The notes: generated from the sequence alone by a model not told the origin. Shown: positions 11,641-24,347, numbered from the stretch's first letter. The stretch is 64,000 bases of DNA from Rhodeus uyekii (GCA_037043235.1 JAWRVZ010000057.1:1875501-1939500); one strand, 5' to 3'. Program-made: numbers and translations.

Positions 11641-12960
11641 GAAGCCTGCTGCTGCGGCCATACAGGAGCAGAGGTGGAAGCCGCAGGGGTGCGCCTTAGG
11701 TGATGAGAAGGCAAGTGAGCTGCACTCTATGGCAGGGTGGAGACAGCAGTGGGGTCTGGGCTAGGATGTGCTTAATCACCTCCGTCTGCTTCTGTGAAGC
11801 TGAGAATTGCTGAGTGAAGTTGGAGATTCAATAAATCAATATTTGTCTATATCCCTCGTATCTCTCAGGTTCAGCCATAAGTGGGGTTCCTGCAACACAG
11901 GTGTGGACATTGTCTACCTAAGAGACTGTGCAGCGACTTTCGTCACACATAGCGAGGTCAATTGCCGTGGACAGCCCCTGCATTGACCCTGGATCAGTAT
12001 TGCCTTTGTGTAGCTCTTTGAGCGCCTTGGCCTGGTAAACTTTCTGGAGGGCCATGGCGTTCAGGGTGGAGGTGGCCTGTTCAGCACCTCTATAAGCCTT
12101 GGTCGTAGACATGAACAAGAACATATAGGCCTTGTATGGAATCACACTGCAGGGAACAGTGCTTTATGGACACAATTGCATCACAACCATATGCTCCACT
12201 AAGGGGGATATCCATGTACCCTTTGGCCACTGCCCTTTGGTAATAAGGACGGAGCACCAGCTCTATTTCGGGCAAAAAAAGTTGCCTTCAGCGATCTGAT
12301 AACCTCTTTGTGCACTTTCAGAAAGAAAGGCACTGGGGTGGGACGCTGTTGGTCAGCATGCACCTCCCCAACACACCAATCGTCCTGCCTCGAGCATTGG
12401 AGTGGAGTGCCTTAGTGGAGGCCTCCACTTAAGCCTAACGCTCTAAGCAGCCCGGGAAAGCATGGCCATTAGCTCTGGGTCAGACTCAAACAACTCTAAT
12501 CTCCCCAACGGAGGCAACGCAGCAGAGTCTTCCTCCCAAGAGGACTCTAGCCCACCCTCCGATTCAGTGATCGACATCTGATCCTCTGCCGGAATAAAAC
12601 GATAGGCCCCCCACGAGAAGGACCAGCTCCACAGCTTGCGTTGCGCTAGAGAAGTGGGGGGTCCACGAAGATGTACTCTGAGAGAGAGCCCACACTATAA
12701 TCCTCAAGTCACTCTGTGAATTCACTGAAGTAGCCAGACAGAGGAACTAGATCGGGGACTAGCAGAGGTGACTCGACCTCGTCTTGACTGCAGCACCACG
12801 ATGATCATCTTCCCGCAATGGGTACATGACTCAGCGTGCTTTAAGCCCAGACACGTGAGGTAGCGATTTTGACTGTCAGACAGTTGCCAGAGCCAGGAAA
12901 CAACAGCATCTATAAACACAGAGGTGGAATGATATCTATGAACAACCGTGCTAGCTCTTT
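11500..12960 (-). pseudogene. DIRS gag-like ORF remnant
   Basis: Fragments in several minus frames fit fish DIRS gag-like proteins. There is a cysteine-rich segment RYLTCLGLKHAESCTHC (about 12862-12812), then ELVLRPYYQRAVAKGYMDIP near 12260-12210. Next comes ALQKVYQAKALKELHKG (about 12058-12008) leading to STAIDLA, then VLQEPHLWLNLRDTRDIDK near 11895-11840, and finally QKQTEVIKHIL near 11810-11775. The HLWLNL..RD.DK motif and the ATDLA-like motif are the ones I recall as conserved in this family. Multiple frameshifts and stops separate them. The likely role was nucleic-acid binding and particle formation; the domain's function is poorly known. Confidence 0.8.
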
Positions 12961-13080
12961 TAGAGAAAAAAAGCTCTTAGTGCTGAACCGCACAGGGAAA
13001 TGGTCGCTGTACACCGTGCAAGACTATTGGAAGCCTACAGTGTGCACAGCAACTCTTTTAGTTCAACTGCAATGAATGCC

Positions 13081-16000
13081 GAGAAAATGCTCTTTTAGAG
13101 TGCAATTAGACTGCACGTTGAACGTGACTGACTGATAGAGAACCAAGGTTAAGTAAGCAATAATATTATAATAATACTACTAATAATAATAAAAACATCT
13201 CCACCTCTAAAAATATTTGTTTGTCTTTCCTGCTAAGTGAGCAAGGAAAAATAAATATTAACCAATAATATCATAGCCTATATTTCACAAACCAATCAAA
13301 ACAGTCTTAAGGTCAAGTCCCATCCTCGATTATATGCCATTAAATATTCTGTTTCATAGCCTATATTACTTCATAAATGATACACAATTCTAGTTGATAT
13401 GTTAAGAATAATTTTTCTTTATAATACCAACATGCATTAATGAATCATGCACAAGAAGACCATGATCATCTATTAGGAAGGTCAATAGTCATCAGCAGAA
13501 TGTGATGTCAATGATTTTACAACAAAGTCTTTAAAGGAGTATCTCAATGGCAGCCGTAATAAAACCATAAATATGAAATATTTCAATATAAATATGAGAT
13601 ATGATACACAAAATAACCCTCACACCGGCAAAAGCACAATAGTGTCTACAACTTTGCTTTTTGCACCTTAAATTCATTTAATTTTTACATGCAGGTAAGT
13701 ATCTGTGGAGCAGCGGGAGTTACTTTATCTCACAAAACAACAGAAAGCTGAGCATTCCTCCAGGTAATAGACTCATAGCCAACACCGCGGTCAGAACCGC
13801 CCTGCTCAGACGACTCCATGCCTTTTTAATCTTATCTTGTTAATATTTTAAAAAAAGCTTACAGGCATATGAATCAATTAATTATCGCTTGTATGCAGCT
13901 CATGAATAGTGCACATGGTCTGTGCCAAATACACGTGTCAATCATAGCTCAGCAACAGCTGGGTAATTACCGCCGTCCACATCTAAAGAAGGCTGCAACG
14001 CCACACTCAAAGAGTGTTGTTGCTCCAGGCTTCCAAATTACAGATTACATGGACCTGGATGAACTTAATTTGACTTTGATCTTAATTTTTCTAATGAAAG
14101 AAAAAGAAAACATTAAATTAAAAGTTCTCCGGGCCTCCTCCATGTCGGACGGGGAGAAATTAATTTTGTGTGTTTCACAAGACGGCCAAGCAGGAGGGAA
14201 AATTCAGTCTAGTGGAACATAGAGCCAATAAAAAGACGATTACAACAATATATGGTGTGTGTATATATATACGTTTATAGTGTTTGCTATGGAAATACTA
14301 AGCTAAACTGCTTAAGTATGCTACGCTAAATGCTAAAAATAACCTTTATAGACACCCTTCACATAATTTATATTAAGGTGTAAATAAAAACACCTGCTTA
14401 AAAAACATCTTATCCCAGTCCAAGATGGTTTAGCTAGTGTACAAACAAATGTTCTAGTTTGACCAGCTAGCAAGTGGCTAAAACAGATTAGCCTGGGAGT
14501 CTAGCTAACTACCTTTGGTTTATTTGAAGCCATGTTTCAGCATGGCAACACAACGCAATTCACCTAAACTGCAGAACAGTGAATTCCCAGCTATATCGCC
14601 CTTCAACAAGTCCAAAGGCCACAAAATCGGTTCAGGTACAATCACATATTGAGCACACAAAAGCAGCTCCTGTCAGCTAAACATGCACCAGGTTGCTTTG
14701 TGTTTACAGCTCCCGCTAAGTTCACTAAGCAAGAATAAAAAAGCGAGAGATGAAATCCTTGTTGCGAGTATTTTGCCGTGTTTGTTTGTCCGCAGAAATC
14801 TGGCTCAGGAGGGAGGTTTGAGCACAGCGGGTCCTGAGACTCTGCTTGTCCTGATAAGTGTTTCTGTCTCAGATGAAGCGCGTTTCTACCTAACCACACG
14901 CTCTCTGTTCCAACTCCCAAATATGCATGGTGGAACCAATTGATTTCTTCTTCACAGAAATCTGAAGGCAAACCAAAAGAAACTAGAATTTATATAGCAG
15001 CACTACAGTGAATTCAAACCAAATTTGAAGAGCATAACAAGAGAGGCCGATTTCAAACACACACTATTTTATATTTTAATGAATGCATCGCTTTATGCAA
15101 TGCTGTGCTTTAATGTGCAGATTTAAAGAAAAAAAATGGAAAAACACTTATAAATCTAACATAACACGCAAAGAGTGCGTATTAAATTTAGAAATCTCAC
15201 ATGGGGCCTTTCGATCTCAAGACTTGAAAGATCCTGTCAAATTTAAAGTCTTTTCTATGTGTCACTGGACCATGATATCGAGACCATGGGACCTGCATGA
15301 GGAGGGCAGGGGTGGGATCAAACCCCCTTCAGGTTTTCTGTGCAACATCTGCATTAGTGAGCAACCTGCACTTCAAAAAGCTGTCACCTGGATCTCAAGG
15401 AGATAGCAGAGAGCCAGGTAGACAGAGTGCAGACAAGGTCAAGGTTTCTCAGCAAAGTCCTTCTGTTCCAAAACACAAAGAGAAAGCGAGTAACATTTCG
15501 TCCACCTCCTGCAACTCCCCTGTACTCCTCTACCACCCTCCTCTCCTCTCCGGGAAATCTATAACATTTATTATTTACACATGCGCAGAGACAAAGAAAC
15601 AGGTAGATGAAAAAATGAAAAGAAAGTAGTTAAATAATTGAATGCTAGGCACCTTTAAAAAAGGGAGAATCTGGGTAAAAAAAAAGAAAAGTAGGTCAGA
15701 AAAAGAAAAAAAAATAACATCAAAAAGAAAAACTCGCAACAAAGTAATATATACTGCAAGTACGCTCATGCAATGTTCAAAACGTATCACTCCGAACAAG
15801 TGCACATCATTTCAACACCACCTGCCCTCAACATATCCACTTAAAAAAGGGTTAATACAAGAAAAACAACAAGTTGGCGCACACATGCAACTGATGTGAT
15901 TTCCTAATCTCTTTCCCAGTTTATTCCTACTATGCAGTGCGTTTTCATTCTGTGTATGTCCTGATGTAATATAGTTTAACACAATATAATGATTAAGCAA

Positions 16001-17214
16001 CCATATGGGTGATTAAAATTAAATAAAATGCTGAAGATTTTGTCATGCTCCTGCATGCAATGCTATACTTCTTATAAGAAAACCAGGTATTTTAATAATA
16101 AATATTCCAGATAGGAACATTGATTTAATTGATAAATCAAATTAAAGATCCTTTACTTTTGTAAAAACACTAATAGACTGATTGAAACAAAATAACATCA
16201 TCCACCAGGAAGTAGCATCCCTTTTATAAAGGAAACCAACGGTGCATGCATCAATAAGTATTATCAATGCATTTAATGATGTTTTGTGTTACTAGTTTAT
16301 GTCAATGTAAAAAAAGTGGCATTGCATAAAAAGAACAATCAATCATCTCTCGCATATCCGTTTAAATAAAAGCTGCAAAGAAAAACATTCTCCCAAACTT
16401 CTCAGTGAGGAGTGACCTGAACTCTTCCGCCTGGCTAATGTAATAAATACAGCCATTACAAATCAATACAAACGTACTTAACAATCTGCTTTAAAGTTGC
16501 CGACATTTCCAGCTAATGTGATCCGTATTCAGGTCCATTAGCACGTTAGGCCAGCACAAGAGTGCGCTGTTAGCACCACGCTGGTATTGCGCCGAGTCCA
16601 TCTGGCTAATGCTAACGCTGCTTCCTCAGACAGGGGTTAAGTGACTGAGTCCAGTACACAGCCAGGAGGGTTATAAAGCAGCCTGAAAAATACTCACACA
16701 ACCCTCAAAATGGTAAACAGCACAGCAGTAACATTCACACGCAGAAAAATTAAACCTAAACAGCATGATCTGTCCAAATGAAGAGTGAGTCTGCGTCTGC
16801 ATACACTACAGTACGCACTATTTGCTTCCGGACTCTGAATACATTCATACGGTGAAAAAATACGGTCATGGGTGAAAAACAATGTTTCTACACATTATTT
16901 CTACAAAAGTCCACATGAAGTGGAATATGCACTTAACTTCCATAATGTGATATAGTTATGAGGGAAATTTAGGGTGCTTAATTGTAGCCATTGGGAATTA
17001 CTGAGCTATGATTTTAATAATCATCTCTGTTACAGAACTCTAACTAATAGCCTTATTTTTTATCATTAAGTGAAAATGAAAAAGTGAAAATTGTAATTGT
17101 CTAAAAGTCAGGGTTTTGATTGGTGAAGTAATACAGAATATATCAATAAATATAAATATATAGAATAAATATAAAGGTCAAATGAATGAATGAATGAATG
17201 AATGAACTAAAAAC
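13081..17214. other. Long stretch without a gene; possible conserved non-coding DNA
   Basis: No transposon ends seen. 13870-14230 is distinctive: ATTAATTATCG, CATGAATAGTGCACATGG, CAACAGCTGGGTAATTACC and ACTTAATTTGACTTTGATC. These TAATTA/TAATTAC homeodomain-like sites and a CAGCTG E-box lie within a 117-codon frame that has no family resemblance. 14640-14940 and 15300-15640 are open on one or both strands but look non-coding. 17181-17205 is a short (AATG)n run. Confidence 0.5.
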
Positions 17215-17525
17215 AGACTGCATCCGAAATAACATCCTTCCCTACTTTATTGTATGCAAAAAATAGTATGTGACAAAAGAAAAGAAGTATATTCGAATTC
17301 ACAGCACTCAAAAAGTACCAGGAGGCAAAAAGTACCCGGATGACCTACTGCTTCGAGAGAGATTCTGAAGTGTGTTGATGATGAACACTTTACTATCCCA
17401 TGAGGCCGCGGGAGAGGATTTGTGAATGGCAGTGAAGCGATGCATCTGACGCTGGTAGATCACATGATAATGACAACATGGCGGATGCAGTACGGAGTGT
17501 ATATTTTTACCAGTCGTGAGGTTAT
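17215..17525. mobile_element. Cyprinid interspersed repeat fragment
   Basis: Contains CAAAAAGTACCCGGATGACC, GATGAACACTTTACT.TCCCATGAGGC, ATCTGACGCTGGTAGATCAC and ATGATAATGACAACATGGCG. I recall these motifs as a common anonymous DNA repeat in cyprinid genomes. No coding capacity. Family name not known to me. Confidence 0.55.
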
Positions 17526-17560
17526 TACTTGTTCAAAATAATTCCCTATTCAAGAGAATG

Positions 17561-18561
17561 CAGTAATACCTCGAGATACGAGTGTCCCTACATACAAGTA
17601 TTCCAAGATACGAGCAAGCCTTCCAGCAGATTTTTGCTTCTAGATACGAGTAAATATTCGAGATACGAGCACAAGTACTGACGCCGATGCACGTGTTCGC
17701 TGACTTCTGTATGGAAGTCATATAGAACATCCGCGAGTAGCTCATTTTTTTTTTCTATTTTGTGCAATATTCTTCATAATAACGATGAGTTATAAGAAAG
17801 TGAGTGGTAAGGATGGTAGTGAGAAGAAGAGACGCATGATGACCATGGAAATGAAGCAGGAAATTGTGGATAAATATGAGCGCGGTGCTCGAGGGATCCA
17901 GCACGCAGGAGCATCAGGAGGAACTGTCGACTGAGGAGTTGATCGAGCTACAGATGATGAAACATACGCAGGTGTTGCAAGAGCTCAGCAGTGGCAAGGA
18001 GGAAGATCGTCTACTGGTCGCGTTTCAGCGCTTTTTGACGACACGTGCCTTACTCAATTTTAAAGAGAGACAAAAGCAAATGTCCCTCAATAGGCATTTC
18101 GTTAAAAGGTCTGCGCCAAGTGAAAGTGAGGGTTGTCAGGCGAAAAAAAGAGAAGAAAAAAAAAATTAGAAAAAAGCAAACAATAATATAAAATAGAAAA
18201 GTTTTTAAATAAATGCGTAAGCTAAGTTCAGTTATGTTAATTTAAGTTTACGTAAGTTACGCAGTGTTCGTGTAAGTTACGATACGGAATCAAGTGTCTG
18301 CGTAACAACCCCCTCCTCCACACCTGCCATCTGTAAACACTTTTTATTTGATATCACACAAATCCTTATACTGTACACATATACTATAATTGTGTGTGTG
18401 TGTGTGTCTATACCAATAAAACAAGTTTTTTTCCCGTTGTTTTACGGATCTGGAAAGGATTAATTTGTTTTCTATTATTTCTTATGGGAAAACGTGATTC
18501 TAGATACGAGTTACGAGCTCCACCATGGAACGGTTTATGCTCGTATCTCGAGGTATTACTG
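17561..18561 (+). mobile_element. Internally deleted pogo/Tigger-like element, full ends
   Basis: The left end CAGTAATACCTCGAGATACG and right end CGTATCTCGAGGTATTACTG are perfect inverted repeats of about 20 bp. Subterminal regions are rich in GATACGAG repeats, as in Tigger elements. Length 1001 bp. The flanks are TG and TT rather than TA/TA, so the duplication is mutated or the element moved with a deletion. The interior encodes the two ends of a CENP-B-like transposase fused by a deletion (next feature). Relatives: a nested fragment at 25.1-26.0 kb and an end fragment at 60794-60858. Confidence 0.9.
17785..18169 (+). pseudogene. Tigger transposase, N and C termini fused by deletion
   Basis: The ATG at 17785 opens a basic N terminus (MSYKKVSGKDGSEKKRR) followed by MEMKQEIVDKYERGAR, the start of the pogo/CENP-B helix-turn-helix domain. 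At about 17893 this frame breaks off. A second frame continues to 18169 with EELSTEELIELQMM, RALLNFKERQKQMSLNRHFV and KRSAPSESEG, a C-terminal tail. The rest of the DNA-binding domain and the entire DDE catalytic domain are missing. The tail matches the fragment at 25.47 kb (MSLHRYFVKRSAPSES). The encoded product cannot catalyse transposition. A stable peptide is unlikely because of the frameshift. Confidence 0.85.
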
Positions 18562-19561
18562 TTTTGGATGTTAGTCTGAGACTTACAGTACTTTGAAGGA
18601 GGAAATATGATGGGCTTATTTGAGATTAGCCAGTAAACAACCATCCATAATGTTATATTAAATATAATATAAATGTTATAGCCTACTATGAAATGTAATT
18701 TAGCATAACTAGGAAACAAAACTAGGAACATATTTAAAGAAATTAGTTGACTGGGTCAAATTTAATTCTCTGTTGTTTCAACTCTTCTTCTCAGGCCCCT
18801 TAAATCTTTCAACCTTTATTACGTTTGCACTATAAAACACCACAGCAACCGCTTTGGACAGCATCATCACACAAATACTTCTACTGACCATGTTATATCC
18901 ACTTCTAGACACAATAAGCGGGTACTTTTACTTCCCCTGGGCTACAACAGACAGGTCTTCAGACCTCTGCGGCAGGTACAGACATCCCTCTGTCATGTAT
19001 TTAAGCATGAAATGCAGCCGAAGCTACGGCGGTGGGGGCCGACAGAAAGGCAGCTGCTGAAATGTTTGCATCTCACCTGAAGTATGGAAGTTTCCAGCTG
19101 CATAAATAAAATCCCCATGGCAACTAAATGTGGCTGTAGATAAGAGAGAGGAGGAGGATTTATGCCTTTTCTGAGCTGTCATGCCCTACAGATCTTCCTC
19201 AGGCAAAGCAGGCCACCTGCCACACATTATATTAGCGGTCTCTCACACTCTCTCTCTCTCTCTAATGGATAGCTTCATTCATGCCCCGGACAACAGGAAC
19301 TTTCAGCCGCTGGTCAGGATTGAAACCAATCTCTAAAACGACAGAGGATTTACTTCTTTTTTAATATGTAAACTAGAATTTAACTGTCAAAACAGAGAAA
19401 ATTAAAGCGACAAAATGGTCTACCACTAAAGTCTACCACCGGTACAAATTATTAGAGGTATCTGAGTGATACATCAAACAGTGCTTAATCAGACTTTATT
19501 TCATAATCGGTAAAATGGAAAACAAAAATTTATACATTTTAAAAGAGGACCCTGTATAAAA

Positions 19562-19565
<4 letters not shown>
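18562..19565. other. Stretch without recognisable gene
   Basis: No transposon ends or exon-like frame. It includes a short CT run at 19248-19263. Confidence 0.6.

Positions 19566-19624
<59 letters not shown>
19566..19624. repeat. (AC)n microsatellite
   Basis: About 29 uninterrupted AC units. Confidence 0.97.
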
Positions 19625-19630
<6 letters not shown>

Positions 19631-19812
19631 CTTACTATTGACTCAATAAACTCCTAATTACTGCTCGTTAGTAAGGTAGTTATTAAGTTTAGGTACTGAG
19701 TACGATTAAGGGATTTAGATTATGGTCATAAGTACTAATACGTACAATATCCTGGTAATATGCAACTAGTTAACAAGTGAGAATTGGACCCAAAACTAAA
19801 GTGTTACCATAG
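19625..19812. mobile_element. Cyprinid interspersed repeat fragment
   Basis: Carries TTAGTAAGGTAGTTATTAAG, AATATCCTGGTAATATGCAA, AACTAGTTAACAAGTGAGAA and ACTAAAGTGTTACC. I recall this motif series as another very common anonymous repeat in zebrafish and carp. Non-coding. Confidence 0.65.
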
Positions 19813-21147
19813 AAAAGAAAACCTCTCAGAACACCACTACTACACTACCTAACACACTATTTTTGTGAAAACAACACTCCAACTTTCTTCAGAAAATGCA
19901 ACCGTTTAGTTAGTTATCCAATTTTCATTTAGTTACACTTACTTTTATATGCTGATGACCCAAATGTGACACAACAAACCAATTTCCTGTTATCAAACAA
20001 AGGCTGATATGCACAGGACGTCCCTCTGACCCATTTCATCCATCAAATGTCACTTGGTAAATAACTACAGCTTTATCAGACTTTGATATTTTTTGTTGAC
20101 TCGAGCAATCAAAATAAAAGTGTCATATTTGAGTGTCACTTTTTTTGATAAACAGCCTCATTTATCTCACTTATTAGCAAATGCTGTATCACAGCCAGAA
20201 AGCCATTAAAGAGCTGTGCATGGGGACTGTTAATGGAGGCTCATTCAGATGCTCAGGCTTTAATTGTGTCCTAAAACACAGCTGAAGATGTATTTACACC
20301 AACCTGCATTTGACAGTTTTAGCTGTTGTGCTGGATTGCTTCAGGTAGCTTCTTTAAAAAGCATTTTTCTATTGGTTACTGGTTTTCTATTGGTTACAAA
20401 CTTATAAATAACTGCAAAATAATCGTATTATTTGAATGTCACCACAAAGCTTAAGTGTGGCATATGCATTACAAAAGTGCACATTATGGGACAAAGAGAG
20501 TATATTATTTGGGAATGTTAAAAAGCATTACTAATTAATAACTAACTAATTAATTTAATATCAGATGCAATAGAACAGCCATCTGTTTATGAATCTTTCA
20601 TCTTTCACAATTTGTAAAAATGAGCATACAGATGCTCACAGCTATCAGACGTTGACTAAAGGCCACTAAACTCTAATTTTGCATTGAATGGGTTTTCAAA
20701 GTCAACATGAATGACCCTGTTTAGTTTCTGCGCAAATTAAAGAACACAGATACAGCATTTTAAGTGCAAGATTGGTTAAGACATGCTCTCTTTCAGGATT
20801 AATTTATTTTGGTAAATTGACTACAGCAAACCAATAAGGGAAACTCCTACAAATTAATGTGCTGCCAGTAACAAAGCAACAAGATCCCATTCATACAGTG
20901 ACCGTTGGCGACTGTATGTAAGCATGTCAAGCATCACGAGTCACATGACAAAAGTTGAGAAAAGTTCAAAAGAATAAGCAGAGAATCTAATTACGCATAT
21001 TCTTTGGATTTGAAAAGCAAAGAAGAAGCAGAAACAAGTGACAGATGTTTTTTTCTTTGTTTTTTTAAAGCAGAGGATTTGCTCTTTCTTTAAAAAATAC
21101 TGGCAAGGAAGTAGTTAATGTCTACAGCAAATAGGAGTACATGTTAA
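19813..21147. other. Stretch without recognisable gene or element
   Basis: AT-rich, no repeats or exon structure recognised. 20150-20350 is somewhat less biased and could be host non-coding sequence. Confidence 0.55.
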
Positions 21148-21242
21148 AACGCAGCATTACCATTGGGAAGTGTTGAAATGCTCTTGAGCGTGATCTTTAC
21201 CTTCGTTCTCCACGTCCTGGTCACCATGTTGTTTTTCAACAG
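21148..21242 (+). CDS. Candidate small coding exon (hydrophobic leader), unproven
   Basis: From the ATG at 21178 (purine at -3) the frame reads MLLSVIFTFVLHVLVTML then FFN, and ends on CAG|GTAAAG, a consensus 5' splice donor, at 21242/21243. The frame is open upstream to a stop at 21145-21147. Codons from the ATG end in G or C in 18 of 21 cases, although the surroundings are AT-rich, and the peptide looks like a signal peptide or signal anchor. Such leaders often sit on their own first exon. Against it: only about 22 codons, no recognised protein family and no promoter seen. The opposite strand also has an open frame with its own AAG|GTAAAG donor (near 21201), so the strand is ambiguous. It may equally be a chance frame in conserved non-coding DNA. 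Confidence 0.25.
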
Positions 21243-22178
<936 letters not shown>

Positions 22179-22408
22179 AACCATACGTTTACTAAAGTAT
22201 TCACAACATAAAGAATATATTTGGAAAATAATCCAAAAAATAATTGAGAAATTATCATGATTTCACAACATCAACTATTCAAGAGTTGTTCTGTATGATC
22301 TGTAGGTCAAGCATGCATTAAATTGATCAAAAGTAAATTAAAATAGTACAGACTTATAAATCAGCAATATAATAAATATTATATAATATAATATTATATA
22401 TAATATCC

Positions 22409-23508
22409 GTATAATCTCATTGAGGGTTTTTTAGCATGAATTGCCTTTTTAAGATCATGCCACAGCATCTCAATAGGATTCAGGTCAGGACTTTGTCAAG
22501 GCCACTCAAAAGTCTTCATTTTGTTTTTCTTCAGCCATTCAGAGGTGGATTTGTGTGTTTTGGATCATCGTTCTGCTGCAGAAGCCAAGTTCGCTTCAGC
22601 TTGAGGTCACGAAGAGATGGCCAAAAAATCTCAGAAATAGACAGTAGAATTCATGGTTCCATTTATCCAGGTTATGAGGCAGAAAACCCCCAGACCATCA
22701 CACTACCACCACCATATTTTACTGTTGGTATGATGTTCTTTTTCTGAAATGCGGTGTTACTTTTACTTCCGATGTAAGGGGACACACACTTTCCAAATAG
22801 TCAACTTTTGTGTCGTCAGTCCACAGAGTGTGTTCCCAAAAGTCTTGGGGATTATCAAAATGTTTTCATGTTCTTTTTGCTCAGCAGTGGTTTTCGTCTA
22901 GGAACTCTGCCATGCAGGCCAGTTTTGCCCAATCTCTTTCTTATAGTGGATTAATGAACACTGACCTCAACTGAGGTAAGTGAGGCCTACAGTTCTTTGG
23001 ATGTTGTTGTGGGGTCTTTTTTGACCTCTTGGATGAGTCGTCGCTGGATCGTCGGAAAGTTCACCACTGTTCCATGTTTTCTCCTTTTGTGGATAATGGT
23101 TCTCACTGTGGTTCTCTGGAGTCCCAAAGCAGTAGAAATGGCTTTATAACCTTTTCCAGACTGATAGATCTCAATTACTTTATTTTCTTATTCGTTCTTG
23201 AATTACTTTGGATCTCAGCATGATCTCTAGCTTTTGAAGATCTTTTAGTCTAATTCACTTTGTCAGACAGGTCCTATTTAAGTTATGTTTTAATAAGTGG
23301 GCCATGTAGGTTTGGATTTTGTATTCCCCATAATAATAACCTTCATTTAAAAACTGCATTTTGTGTTTACTTGTGTTATCTATGACTAATATTTAAAATT
23401 AGTTTGATGAAACATTTAAGTATGAAAAACATAAAAAAAGACAGCGACTTCTTTTTTTCACACAAAAAAGAAGTCAAGAAGGGTGCAATTTTTTTTCATA
23501 CCACTGTA
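22409..23508 (-). pseudogene. Tc1-like transposon with degraded transposase, copy A
   Basis: A minus-strand Tc1-like element of about 1.1 kb. Its 5' inverted repeat lies at 23400-23508 and ends CCACTG next to TA. Transposase sequence runs leftward: the N-terminal region near 23225-23040 (start codon replaced, then the helix-turn-helix), then the DDE part down to about 22440. Plus-strand frames here are antisense shadows. Recognisable conserved stretches include the reverse complements of AATCCTATTGAGATGCTGTGG (third catalytic region, near 22475) and of the segment near 22700 with tandem CACCAC. Frameshifts occur throughout, and the 3' inverted repeat is cut off at about 22409. Same family as 36303-37014 and 40060-40910. 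Confidence 0.85.
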
Positions 23509-23545
23509 CTAAACAAGACTGTACCACTGTACTAAACAAGACGTT
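23500..23545. repeat. 23-bp direct duplication at Tc1 end
   Basis: ACCACTGTACTAAACAAGAC occurs at 23500 and again at 23523. The first copy spans the Tc1 terminus and its TA plus flank. Probably a small tandem duplication after insertion. Confidence 0.85.
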
Positions 23546-23559
23546 TACTTAACACTTCA

Positions 23560-23900
23560 AAGTTTACTTTCATAAATTTAAAAAGTCTTTAACACATTTA
23601 TTTAACACATAAACTATACCTATAAGTTCACTTGTAGTATAGTTGCAGTAGAAATGAAAAATGTATTAATAAACTAGGTGTGTTTTCAAGGTTTACTACT
23701 GTAAAACTTTAAGTATACTTAGAATTATACTTTTATACACTAGAAAGGGGGCCAATTTAGTCTCAAATAGTATTGAAAAAGTACATTTACAAGTTTACTA
23801 CTAGTACATTGATATTGGTTTATTTGAAGTATACATAAAGTATACTTAAAAATACAAAAAAATCTACCTGAACTTAAGTATACTTAATAAAATGAACCTT
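23560..23900. repeat. AAGTATACTT-rich repeat
   Basis: Palindromic AAGTATACTT-type words recur (around 23709, 23827, 23840 and 23876), with TTTACTACTGTAAAAC and ACAAGTTTACTACTAG. I recall such sequence as a fish interspersed repeat. Boundaries unclear; non-coding. Confidence 0.5.
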
Positions 23901-24347
23901 TTCATAAGGGAATGGAGTTCATTTACATACAGATATTATAATAGTGTGTAGTGTCAAGCTCTAAATATATTTGTAAAAGCACAAGAAAAGTAATCCAAAT
24001 GACTCATGTCTCCTAAGCCAAACACTAACTTCGAGTGAGGACCAAACCTGTATTTCAGCTACCGTATTTTCCGCACTATAAGGCGCACACAAAAGACATG
24101 ATTTTGTTCAAAAATCGGACGTGCGCCTTATAGTCCGGTGCGCCTTATATATGGACTGAGTTCCAAAATCTATAAAATTGTTTTTGGGTGATTTTGATAA
24201 GCGCTCAGCTTGATTGACTGTCGGACCATTTCACACTGACACAGTGATAAACCAATCACAGAACATTATGTAATACCATATGCTTACCTCAGGAGCATAT
24301 TTCCTTATCAATCCATGTTTTAACACAGCAAACACCCAGAACACGCA

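Larger units (their letters stand above)
10361..13080 (-). mobile_element. Degraded DIRS-like (tyrosine recombinase) retrotransposon
   Basis: Read on the minus strand, coding fragments occur in DIRS order: a gag-like protein (about 12920-11700), a reverse transcriptase fragment (about 11640-11260), a tyrosine recombinase fragment (about 11180-11070), and then a non-coding terminal region (10860-10361). DIRS elements integrate with a tyrosine recombinase instead of an integrase and lack ordinary LTRs. The terminal region holds two diverged copies of ACATCAGAACTGAACTGACG (around 10411 and 10711, about 300 bp apart), each next to a GGGAA/TTCCC block and a GTTACTAACGTAAC-type motif, as expected for the complex ends of these elements. 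Most of the RNase H, methyltransferase-like and recombinase regions are missing. The 5' boundary near 13080 is approximate. The element is dead. Confidence 0.85.

Noticed and set aside
17785..18169. Host CENP-B or jerky-like gene
   Set aside because: Bounded by transposon inverted repeats, frameshifted, and lacking the core; it is a Tigger remnant.
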